A DNA stretch of 9,450 nt, taken from assembly GCA_027451605.1 (NCBI GenBank), contig DAIDJA010000050.1, positions 1-9,450 of the forward strand. Reading direction: 5' to 3'. A model generated the notes under the pieces. That model did not search any database. It was not told the DNA's origin and saw only the letters and a program-made list of their open reading frames with translations. Numbering within the stretch: position 1 is the first letter of the stretch; every line of letters begins with the position of its first letter. Position numbers and translations under genes: made by a program. Below, one piece after another: positions 1 through 5,867 of the stretch. The DNA is from Acidimicrobiales bacterium (GTDB lineage: Bacteria; Actinomycetota; Acidimicrobiia; Acidimicrobiales; JABEUL01).

Positions 1-37
1 AATTTTTGTGCGACTAATGGGGAAGTGCATTTTTATG

Positions 38-47
38 CATCATGATG
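38..47. promoter_or_regulatory. Candidate VapB autoregulatory operator upstream of the first vapB
   Basis: The bases CATCATGATG form a perfect 10-bp palindrome about 40 bases before the vapB start. Ribbon-helix-helix antitoxins usually repress their own operon by binding short palindromes. The same half-site, CATCA/TGATG, recurs before the second vapB near 7447-7475, which strengthens the call. Binding itself is inferred. Confidence 0.45.
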
Positions 48-70
48 TCATTTATATTACATAGAAGCGC

Positions 71-76
71 TACGAT
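71..76 (+). promoter_or_regulatory. -10-like box for leaderless vapB transcription
   Basis: TACGAT fits the TANNNT -10 pattern and lies 6 bases before the ATG at 83, so transcription could start at or near the ATG. No Shine-Dalgarno sequence is visible before this start. No convincing -35 box is seen. An alternative -10, TATATT at about 53-58, would give a short leader. Confidence 0.35.
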
Positions 77-82
77 ATAAAA

Positions 83-322
83 ATGAGAACAACAATTAAT
101 TTGGATGACGATACGGCCGCAATTGTTAGTAATCTTAGAAGAAAAAATGATTGCGGCATCTCTAAAATAGTAAATGACTTAATTAGAAAAGGTGCCATTG
201 AAGAAACTATCGATAAAGTTGTTTCATTTCCGGTTTTTGATGTTGGGATTTCGGTCGATGTCAGAAATGTTTCAGAAGTTTTGGATTATTTAGATATAGA
301 GGAATCTGAAGGTGCTAGTTGA
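83..322 (+). CDS. vapB: VapB-family ribbon-helix-helix antitoxin (partner toxin broken)
   Basis: This 79-aa protein begins MRTTINLDDD, the typical beta-strand opening of a ribbon-helix-helix DNA-binding antitoxin, followed by the helical region at about residues 10-40. The acidic C-terminal tail (about 47-79) is where VapB antitoxins wrap around and inhibit the VapC nuclease. It resembles the second antitoxin in the window (7181-7432), which begins MRTTITLDQD. Its end overlaps the vapC start by 11 bases, the usual translationally coupled antitoxin-toxin layout. The start has no Shine-Dalgarno sequence and may be leaderless. The downstream toxin is frameshifted, so this antitoxin may now be an orphan; it might still act on the second toxin, but that is speculation. 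Family assignment is firm; the exact subfamily is not. Confidence 0.85.
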   Translation: MRTTINLDDDTAAIVSNLRRKNDCGISKIVNDLIRKGAIEETIDKVVSFPVFDVGISVDVRNVSEVLDYLDIEESEGAS

Positions 323-742
323 TGCGAATATATTATTGTATGCAGTTGATAAAAGTTCGAGCTATCATGGCAAAGCACAACACTGGCTTTTAAGCGTTTT
401 AAACGGAGAAGAACGTTCGGACTTCCATGGGAGTCGCTAAATGCGTTTACGCGAATCATTACAAATCCGAGAATATCTAAATCCGCTCTTACGGGAGAAG
501 TGGTTTGGGATATAGTGCTAAATTGGACAAAAAGCAAAAATGTGTGGATTCTATCGGCCATTGAACAACACGCCAATGTTATGGCAATACTTATTAGAGA
601 TTATAAAATTAGTGCAAATCTAATTAGCGATACTCATTTGGTTGCTTTGGCAATTCAACACGGATTAACTATTGCATCAGCAGATAGTGATTTCGCAATT
701 TTTAACAAAAAAATTAAATGGCATAATCCGTTAAATAATTAG
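312..742 (+). pseudogene. vapC: VapC-family PIN-domain toxin, inactivated by a frameshift
   Basis: The GTG start at 312 has a good Shine-Dalgarno sequence (GAGGAA at 299-304, 7 bases away) and overlaps the end of vapB. The first frame encodes VLVDANILLYAVDKSS..., the start of a PIN-domain ribonuclease, but stops at 438-440 soon after the shift point. The rest continues in another frame from about 419: GLPWESLNAF, then ISDTHLVALAI and ADSDFAIF, ending at 742. Adding one base near 413-421 would rebuild an intact protein of about 143 residues that aligns end to end with the intact VapC at 6752-7177. Three conserved aspartates are kept: VDAN, SDTH and the ADSD cluster. VapC toxins cleave RNA, often tRNA or rRNA. 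No slippery heptamer is seen at the junction, so a recent 1-base deletion or a sequencing error is more likely than programmed frameshifting. Confidence 0.85.
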
Positions 743-818
743 AGCTTAAAATAATTAATTATCTTAGACTTTGAACCAATAACTGACATACAATAGACCA
801 CTATGCTAAGTTAAAGCT

Positions 819-839
819 CAATTATCAATTTTCAATTTT
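819..839. repeat. Three tandem 7-bp units (CAATTAT, CAATTTT, CAATTTT)
   Basis: A short heptamer repeat lies in the 133-base gap between the convergent vapC remnant and the 142-aa gene. The same gap has inverted AGCTT/AAGCT-type arms near 742-747 and 814-819, 66 bases apart. Neither looks like a standard terminator, and chance in AT-rich sequence is possible. Confidence 0.3.
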
Positions 840-875
840 AAGAGTAATTCAACCTCGATAAGCTGCGAAAATTAT

Positions 876-1304
876 TTAAGATTTTGATTTAGCTACGATT
901 TCGCTCAAAAGGTTGTCCCAACTGGTCTGATCAAATCCTTTTGACTTGCCAATATTTTCTATCACGTCCAGCGCTTCGTTTACTCCTGCAAGTTCCATTC
1001 CTTTTAAGACAGACATAGAAGACATTTCTAAGGCAACTCTAGCTTCCCATTCGGTCTCTTTTACCGTCTTAAAAATCTCTTTAATTTTAGAGACAAGATG
1101 TCCGAATTCACTATGCTTTTCGTCAGATGTCGTATCAATTGCCCACTTTGCGCAGATATAACTCACTTCATGGTTTTTTATTGATTTGAGAGAGCTGAGA
1201 TCGAAACTGCCTAATTTTTCAAGTTGGTCTTGAGGAAGTATTTTTTTGAGTTCAGATACAAACAATTCGGCTAAATTGGACGAGTTTTCCACTTCTGCAG
1301 TCAT
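876..1304 (-). CDS. Hypothetical helical protein, 142 aa
   Basis: I do not recognise this protein. It looks soluble, with no signal peptide or membrane segment, and its composition suggests mostly alpha-helices: about residues 8-23, 64-83, 84-120 and 127-140. It has a single cysteine at 51 and many lysines and glutamates. The ATG at 1304 is preceded by no Shine-Dalgarno sequence, but a TANNNT box at 1312-1317 sits 7 bases before it, which fits leaderless transcription. It lies 81 bases beyond the stop of the YbjQ operon on the same strand, so read-through from that operon is possible, although the local box suggests its own promoter. Sustained reading frame, a clear stop and a plausible promoter support a real gene. 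No function is assigned. Confidence 0.65.
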   Translation of the reverse strand: MTAEVENSSNLAELFVSELKKILPQDQLEKLGSFDLSSLKSIKNHEVSYICAKWAIDTTSDEKHSEFGHLVSKIKEIFKTVKETEWEARVALEMSSMSVLKGMELAGVNEALDVIENIGKSKGFDQTSWDNLLSEIVAKSKS

Positions 1305-1311
1305 GATTAAT

Positions 1312-1317
1312 AGGTTA
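1312..1317 (-). promoter_or_regulatory. -10-like box before the 142-aa gene
   Basis: On the minus strand TAACCT lies 7 bases before the ATG at 1304, the spacing expected for a leaderless transcript. No clear -35 box is seen. The arrangement matches those in front of both vapB genes. Confidence 0.3.
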
Positions 1318-1385
1318 CCACAACATTCATCTTCTAACTTTTAGGGAGTCGTTACAAAAATCGTTAGAGTGTTGCGTAAAAGATC

Positions 1386-2210
1386 TCAGTTGACAGATAG
1401 AACAACCTGAGGCTTAGCCAACTCCGGAGCGATAGATTCGTCGTGAATCGGAACAACTGCAGTGCCGATTGCGAAAAATTCAATCACGTGTGAATCCCAG
1501 TTATAGTTTTTCTCATGAACCACGACTCCCGTAACACCCTCGGCACCCACCGACATAGCTTCCTGTTGCATACGCTCCATCGCCAATTCACGAGCGGAAT
1601 ATAGAGCTTGACTGAAGACCGTTATCTCAGTGTTTTTACCAATGTTACCGAGTGATCGCATCGTACCCTGATGAGCTATGTGATAGACGCATGAACCCAT
1701 AACCATCTCTAAAGGCCTATGACCGCTTTGCAATAGTGTCCAGAAATCCTGTCCGGACAAGTCTGAAGTGAACGGCTGACCGTTAGGGCCTCGAAATGCC
1801 TCAGAACCACTTGAATGTACAATCGCAGTCCCTATTGCTAAGAATTCCAAGAGATTATTATCCCAGGGTAGCAGTTTCACTTCAAGTCTCACGCCGACTA
1901 TTCCGTCAGCTTTGACATCTGCCGCTTCCTGACGCATTCTGGTCATAGCAGCTTCTCTGGCCGAATACATTGCCTGTGATAAGACGTCCATCTCCTGGTT
2001 TTGACTCCATTTACCGTACTGTATTCCGACATGATAAATGCACGAACCCATTACAAGCGCAACCGGTTCAAATCCGGCTTCTCGAACCAGAAGGAATTCG
2101 TTGACACTTAGGTCAGATGTAAATATCCCCCGGTGATCTCCGGTTGTGGTACCTTTTAAACGTTCAAGTGCGCCTTGAGGAAGAGCGCTATCGCCCGGTT
2201 GATCGGTCAT
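1386..2210 (-). CDS. Tandem YbjQ (UPF0145/DUF74) domain protein
   Basis: This 274-aa protein contains two copies of a YbjQ-type domain, at about residues 30-131 and 147-253. Each copy has FTSDLS at its start, then MGSC[IV]YH (Cys57/His60 and Cys174/His177), a helix with SQA[ML]YSARE, a [AG]-x-G-[IV]-x-G-V strand, and a closing EF-[LF]-AIGTA strand. The two halves are clearly an internal duplication; a single family member is only about 100 residues. The family is annotated as putative heavy-metal-binding and forms oligomeric rings in solved structures, but its biological role is unsettled. The Cys-x-Tyr-His motif is a plausible ligand site, by inference. The start is well supported by AAAGGAGA at 2216-2223. 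It is the last gene of a three-gene operon, 23 bases after its divergent paralogue. Confidence 0.88.
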   Translation of the reverse strand: MTDQPGDSALPQGALERLKGTTTGDHRGIFTSDLSVNEFLLVREAGFEPVALVMGSCIYHVGIQYGKWSQNQEMDVLSQAMYSAREAAMTRMRQEAADVKADGIVGVRLEVKLLPWDNNLLEFLAIGTAIVHSSGSEAFRGPNGQPFTSDLSGQDFWTLLQSGHRPLEMVMGSCVYHIAHQGTMRSLGNIGKNTEITVFSQALYSARELAMERMQQEAMSVGAEGVTGVVVHEKNYNWDSHVIEFFAIGTAVVPIHDESIAPELAKPQVVLSVN

Positions 2211-2233
2211 TATTTCTCCTTTATTAATTTATA

Positions 2234-3301
2234 CTAAACATCAATATGAATCAGTGAGCTGGTATCTGAGAGATCCAATACTGCTTTGATATTTAAAATA
2301 TTCCGTTTTTGATTTCCGTTCGATTTGTGAGTATCTTCCAACACGGTTCCCATTGTAATTTGTCTTGCAAGAACACCGCTCTGACCGGGTGTCTGTCCGT
2401 CAAAGTTGAGTATCTGGAACATACCGTCGTTACCCAAAAGATAGTTACCTTTTTGCTGTCCGGCGGCTATTTTTAGCTGATATAACGCGTTATTTCTGAC
2501 TTTATTGGCAAGATTTGATAACGGTAGTACTTCCTGGTTGAAAAATGATCCGAACATTCCCCCTTGATTCATTAAACCGCTCATAAATCCGCCTTGAAGA
2601 CCGCTTTGACCGAATGTATTACCGTAGCCGGAACCTCCGGATTGGTACAAATTTTGCCCTGCAAAACCCTGAGTCATAAATCCGCCTACCCCATAGTAGA
2701 GATATTCATATGCCGCACCGATAGCTATTCCAACCGGGACCAAATTTACCTCCAGAAGTCTTACAAATTTCATCGCGGTTAACGTCGTGAGAACGGGGAT
2801 TTTGGGTATCGGATGGTTGTTCAGAGCCAAAGCGGTGCCGGTTACCATATAGTCCATTTCAGATGAATCCTGGCCTAGTCGCTTGTTGGAAAATTGAATG
2901 TCGACCACAGCATGTGCTTTCATTAATTGGGCTTCGTAAATCAGTCTGTAAAGAGCAGTTTCCCAGGCAATTTTATGCCCGTCGGTCCATGAATATCCAA
3001 AGTGATACCAACAGGTCCCATTTACCATGCCGACGGGTCTAAAGCCGTGACTTTGCCCCAAACTTAGTTCAATGGGTTTTTGAGTACTGATCCACGGAAG
3101 TTTTCTTGCGCCGGTATCAGTGAGTCGTCGTTCGACTGAATCCGGAAGCCTATTTTGAGGTAACGCGGTATTCCATTCATTTTGCAACTGTAGTTCAGTT
3201 TCGTCAAGTTGACCGGAAGAAACCTGTGTATTTACTAAGTGGCCAATTGATTTTGCGGCTTGACCCATGTCTTCAACCGCTCTTTTAAATCTATCTAGCA
3301 T
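2234..3301 (-). CDS. Divergent double YbjQ-like protein with Gly/Gln-rich insert
   Basis: This 355-aa protein looks like a diverged paralogue of its downstream neighbour. An N-terminal helical segment (1-60) precedes a YbjQ-like unit at about 76-160. That unit has GFRPVGMVNGTCWYH (Cys97/His100), a helix rich in Ala and Tyr (WETALYRLIYEAQ), and the closing strand MVTGTALAL. A second, weaker unit starts near 172 with LVPVGIAIGAAYEYLYYG, where the Cys and His are lost. It is interrupted at about 206-256 by a low-complexity insert rich in Gly, Gln, Met and Phe, and resumes as a helix (LSNLANKVRNNALYQLKIAA) and a terminal strand (NILNIKAVLDLSD). No signal peptide is seen. The gene starts 10 bases after the 124-aa gene and ends 23 bases before the tandem YbjQ gene, so all three are probably co-transcribed. 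Homology is by motif reading; function is unknown. Confidence 0.75.
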   Translation of the reverse strand: MLDRFKRAVEDMGQAAKSIGHLVNTQVSSGQLDETELQLQNEWNTALPQNRLPDSVERRLTDTGARKLPWISTQKPIELSLGQSHGFRPVGMVNGTCWYHFGYSWTDGHKIAWETALYRLIYEAQLMKAHAVVDIQFSNKRLGQDSSEMDYMVTGTALALNNHPIPKIPVLTTLTAMKFVRLLEVNLVPVGIAIGAAYEYLYYGVGGFMTQGFAGQNLYQSGGSGYGNTFGQSGLQGGFMSGLMNQGGMFGSFFNQEVLPLSNLANKVRNNALYQLKIAAGQQKGNYLLGNDGMFQILNFDGQTPGQSGVLARQITMGTVLEDTHKSNGNQKRNILNIKAVLDLSDTSSLIHIDV

Positions 3302-3311
3302 ATTATCTTAA

Positions 3312-3686
3312 TTATTCCATTAAAAATTTGTGAAGGGCATCTGCTGCGTTCACATTGGTATTTGTAGTTTTTTCGAGTTCAATCATTAAATTTGTTACCC
3401 AATCATCCATAGTCAAAGTATCGGTTTTTATAATTACTCCTCCGGATTCTTTCACGCATTTACCGACCGGGACTTTATTTATTACTTCAAGAATATATTT
3501 ACATTCCTTAAAGGGTATTGTTATGGATTGAATGTGTGTGTTCTTGGATAGAAAAGAGTCCTTTACTCTTTTTATGTCTACTCCGGGGACGATATCAGAC
3601 AGTTTAATCCCCAATGACTCCATGAACAGTGCCATGTCCTCATTGGATTTGCGGTTAAATGCCGCCATCATGTCAAAATCGCTCAC
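3312..3686 (-). CDS. Hypothetical protein, 124 aa, first gene of the YbjQ operon
   Basis: I do not recognise this protein. It appears soluble, with a helical N-terminus (about 1-30), a central part that reads as beta strands (HIQSITIPFKECKYILEV at 51-68, then GGVIIKTDTL at 82-91) and a C-terminal helix (about 93-124). Cysteines are at 62 and 77. The GTG at 3686 is chosen because GAGGGA lies about 9 bases before it; the two internal ATG codons (residues 6 and 7) lack such a site. It is followed after 10 bases by the divergent YbjQ-like gene, which suggests a working partnership with the YbjQ proteins. No motif identifies an activity. Confidence 0.7.
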   Translation of the reverse strand: MSDFDMMAAFNRKSNEDMALFMESLGIKLSDIVPGVDIKRVKDSFLSKNTHIQSITIPFKECKYILEVINKVPVGKCVKESGGVIIKTDTLTMDDWVTNLMIELEKTTNTNVNAADALHKFLME

Positions 3687-3761
3687 TTAATCAAGTCCCT
3701 CTATATCCAATATTTTTAGTGAAATAACTTAATCCCTCAGCACCGTATAACATGGGCAAAA

Positions 3762-3794
3762 AATTATTGGGCTAAACAGTTCTACCCAATAATT
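3762..3794 (-). terminator. Stem-loop with U-tract on the minus strand, upstream of the YbjQ operon
   Basis: The arms AATTATTGGG (3762-3771) and CCCAATAATT (3785-3794) are perfectly complementary over 10 bp with a 13-nt loop. On the minus strand the stem is followed by TTTT at 3761-3758, so it resembles an intrinsic terminator of that strand, though the stem is mostly A-T. It lies about 70 bases before the 124-aa gene start. It could be an attenuator in the operon leader, or end an unseen minus-strand transcript. A dyad operator is the alternative. Confidence 0.45.
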
Positions 3795-3848
3795 AGTTTA
3801 ACTTACGCGGCTGTATGAGTTTTAGCATAGTGACCAATAGAGAGAAAT

Positions 3849-3881
3849 TATGTTAGTAGATGACTCGACATTACTAACATA
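3849..3881. repeat. Perfect inverted repeat, 10-bp arms and 13-nt loop
   Basis: The arms TATGTTAGTA (3849-3858) and TACTAACATA (3872-3881) pair perfectly, and the loop adds an inner ATG/CAT pairing at 3860-3862 and 3869-3871 beyond a one-base bulge. No T-run follows on either strand, so this is not a standard terminator. It may be a dyad binding site or an RNA hairpin. Its arm and loop lengths match the repeat at 3762-3794 exactly, although the sequences differ. Confidence 0.5.
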
Positions 3882-3976
3882 TGAAGATTGCCAAAATTCC
3901 AATTTGTTTTATACTCGCAGTAATTGTTCTAACCCTAAAATCTACAAAAGCTATGGCATATTTTGCTAGGCTTTAA
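3881..3976 (+). CDS. Possible 31-aa membrane or secreted peptide
   Basis: An ATG at 3881, at the edge of the second hairpin, opens a frame with a short basic start (MKIAKIP), a hydrophobic stretch (ICFILAVIVLTL, about 8-19) and KSTKAMAYFARL to a TAA stop. The pattern is that of a signal peptide with an A-M-A cleavage-like site, or a tiny membrane protein. There is no Shine-Dalgarno sequence. It could equally be chance, or the remnant of a secreted-protein gene cut off by the stop. Confidence 0.25.
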   Translation: MKIAKIPICFILAVIVLTLKSTKAMAYFARL

Positions 3977-4080
3977 AGTGGCAATAATGATGTATTATCC
4001 CTTAGAGAAATTTGCTTGCATAACCGTCTCCGGTCAGTGTATCTAACCAAGGCATCGCGCCATCTATTGCCAAAAGAATC

Positions 4081-4929
4081 ATGATTAAATTTGAAAAAGT
4101 TTCGAAATCTTATAAGTCCAACCGCAATAAGGCGCTAAATGAATTGACGCTTGAGATTTCCAAAGGTGAATTTGTATTCTTAGTTGGTCCATCGGGATCC
4201 GGAAAAACTACTTTCTTAAAGCTTCTGTTGCGGGAAGAAAGACCCGATAGCGGTCAAATCTGGGTTGGTGGCAAGGAATTAGGTTCAATGGGATCCTTTA
4301 AAGTACCCTACTATCGCAGAAATTTAGGATGCGTATTTCAGGACTTTAGGTTACTCCCGAACAAAACGGTTCATCAGAATGTAGCGTTTGCCTTGGAAGT
4401 TATCGGTCGATCCAAACACGTTATTGAATCTAAGGTAGGACAGACCTTGGAGATTGTCGGGTTGGGGAATAAAGCACATCGGCTTCCAAATGAACTTTCG
4501 GGTGGGGAGCAGCAAAGAGTTGCAATTGCGAGAGCATTTGTTAACCGCCCCCTCATCTTATTGGCCGATGAACCGACAGGAAATCTGGACCCGGCAACCT
4601 CGCAGGGCATCATGAGAATTTTAGATAAAATCAATCGAACCGAAACAACAATTATAATGGCCACACATGACGTAGGCATTGTAAATATGATGAGGCGTAG
4701 AGTAATCCAATTGGACAAAGGTTCTCTCGTGCGTGATCAGCAACGCGGTATCTATGGAATCGATGAATCCGATACCGTCGAAGACAGATTAACAGGTGCA
4801 GTAAAGGCCGTTACCGCAGACACTACTGAAAGTGAGCTGACCAAAGGAAGAAGACGCAATAGACGAAATACGGAAGTTGCAAAGAGTTTGATAGCCGGTT
4901 TTGATGACGATTTGGATGAAATAGGCTAG
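4081..4929 (+). CDS. ftsE: Cell division ATP-binding protein FtsE
   Basis: FtsE is the cytoplasmic ATPase of the FtsEX complex, an ABC-type mechanotransmitter that couples ATP hydrolysis at the division site to activation of peptidoglycan hydrolases. The 282-aa product has all ABC motifs: Walker A GPSGSGKT (36-43), Q-loop VFQDFRLL (Gln87), signature LSGGEQQR (139-146), Walker B LILLADEP (158-165), D-loop NLD (168-170) and the switch His196 in ATHD. The FQDFRLL sequence and the adjacent ftsX mark it as FtsE rather than a generic transporter ATPase. FtsE is usually about 220-230 residues; here about 55 extra residues follow, with a basic patch KGRRRNRRN (255-263) and an acidic end. No good Shine-Dalgarno sequence precedes the ATG and no in-frame start upstream looks better. 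It is 8 bases before ftsX and surely co-transcribed with it. Confidence 0.95.
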   Translation: MIKFEKVSKSYKSNRNKALNELTLEISKGEFVFLVGPSGSGKTTFLKLLLREERPDSGQIWVGGKELGSMGSFKVPYYRRNLGCVFQDFRLLPNKTVHQNVAFALEVIGRSKHVIESKVGQTLEIVGLGNKAHRLPNELSGGEQQRVAIARAFVNRPLILLADEPTGNLDPATSQGIMRILDKINRTETTIIMATHDVGIVNMMRRRVIQLDKGSLVRDQQRGIYGIDESDTVEDRLTGAVKAVTADTTESELTKGRRRNRRNTEVAKSLIAGFDDDLDEIG

Positions 4930-4937
4930 TTCAGATA

Positions 4938-5846
4938 ATGTCATTTAGTTTATCCAGGGTCCTACGAGACACTTTTATTAATTTATGGCGTAATTTTCAA
5001 TATGCCTTGGCGGCAATATTAACCGTAATCGTTTCACTTTCTTTAGTCGGTGCGGCGCTACTGGTAAAACAAGGGGTAGCAAATGCAACGGTGGAGTGGT
5101 CTCATGGAGTCGGTGTTTCTCTTTGGATGAATGCCGACGCCAGTAATTCTGAAGTTAACGGTATTTCAACTCAATTAAAGGAATCATCTCTAATCCAAAG
5201 CTGTAATTATCTCAACCATAATGACTCATATAACCTCTTAAAGAGTCTTTATGCTAATCAACCGGTGGTGATATCGGCTTTTACGGTACAGACAACGCCC
5301 ACAATTTTTAACTGTGTACTTACAAATCCAAACGACGCTCTGCAAGTTTATAACCAATTTAGTCATCAACCGGGTGTTTATACAGTTGTGTACCCAGGTC
5401 AAGAGATAAAAACCATGGAGAAGATCACGTCCATTCTACAGATTATTATGCTTGGGATGGCTCTCTTGATGGTAGTGGCATCTCTTGTTTTGATATTTGT
5501 AACAATTCGAATGGCAATATTCTCTCGACGGAGAGAGGTGGCGGTCATGAAATTAGTGGGTGCAACAAACTGGTTTATTCGAATTCCGTTTATGCTTGAA
5601 GGAATGATAGAGGGTCTGATCGGAGCTGTCATTGCATCACTTTTAGTGTTCGGACTTAGAAATATAATGGGTAATTTGGTTAAGAATACAGAAAAACTTG
5701 GATCTTCGGGACAGCCTTCGTTATTAAGTGCCACAGTAGCTACTTCTCATGAAGCAGTCATAATTGGCATTATTCTGATAGTATCGGGAGCCGTAGTCGG
5801 GGGTATCGGATCTTTTGTAGCCGTTAGAAGATTTTTGGATGTTTAA
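4938..5846 (+). CDS. ftsX: Cell division protein FtsX
   Basis: FtsX is the membrane half of FtsEX and passes the ATPase signal to periplasmic or extracellular hydrolases and their activators. The 302-aa protein shows the family layout: cytoplasmic N-terminus, transmembrane helix 1 (about 22-44), a large extracytoplasmic loop (about 45-163), helix 2 (about 165-192), the conserved cytoplasmic stretch RREVAVMKLVGATNWFIR (198-215), helix 3 (about 219-240), a short outer loop, and helix 4 (about 273-296). The outer loop has two cysteines (89 and 126) that could form a disulphide. In mycobacteria this loop contacts the hydrolase RipC; no ripC-like gene lies in this window. The ATG is 8 bases after the ftsE stop, without a clear Shine-Dalgarno sequence, so translational coupling is likely. 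Confidence 0.95.
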   Translation: MSFSLSRVLRDTFINLWRNFQYALAAILTVIVSLSLVGAALLVKQGVANATVEWSHGVGVSLWMNADASNSEVNGISTQLKESSLIQSCNYLNHNDSYNLLKSLYANQPVVISAFTVQTTPTIFNCVLTNPNDALQVYNQFSHQPGVYTVVYPGQEIKTMEKITSILQIIMLGMALLMVVASLVLIFVTIRMAIFSRRREVAVMKLVGATNWFIRIPFMLEGMIEGLIGAVIASLLVFGLRNIMGNLVKNTEKLGSSGQPSLLSATVATSHEAVIIGIILIVSGAVVGGIGSFVAVRRFLDV

Positions 5847-5867
5847 AAGAAATTGAAAGGAAATAAT

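Larger units (their letters stand above)
3687..4080. other. Divergent intergenic region between the YbjQ operon and ftsE
   Basis: About 394 bases separate the two divergent operons. The region holds two perfect inverted repeats (3762-3794 and 3849-3881) and a possible 31-codon ORF (3881-3976). A -10-like TATTAT at 3993-3998 faces ftsE, but I see no matching -35 box. No tRNA, riboswitch or known RNA fold is recognised. Promoters for both operons must lie here or overlap the hairpins. Confidence 0.5.

Noticed and set aside
413..421. Programmed ribosomal frameshifting in the first vapC
   Set aside because: The junction (GAACGTTCGG) has no slippery heptamer and VapC toxins are not known to use this mechanism; a simple deletion explains it.
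743..875. Attachment site or mobile-element end next to the broken vapC
   Set aside because: The short inverted arms and heptamers are not matched by any integrase, transposase or second site copy in the window.
2060..2080. CCGGTTCAAATCCGG, which looks like a tRNA T-arm
   Set aside because: It lies inside the well-supported tandem YbjQ gene, and no acceptor, D or anticodon arm can be drawn around it.
4374..4718. Open frames on the minus strand inside ftsE, and similar ones inside ftsX (5399-5734) and the nucleotidylyltransferase (6318-6705)
   Set aside because: They are opposite-strand shadows of strongly identified genes, with no family motif or ribosome site.
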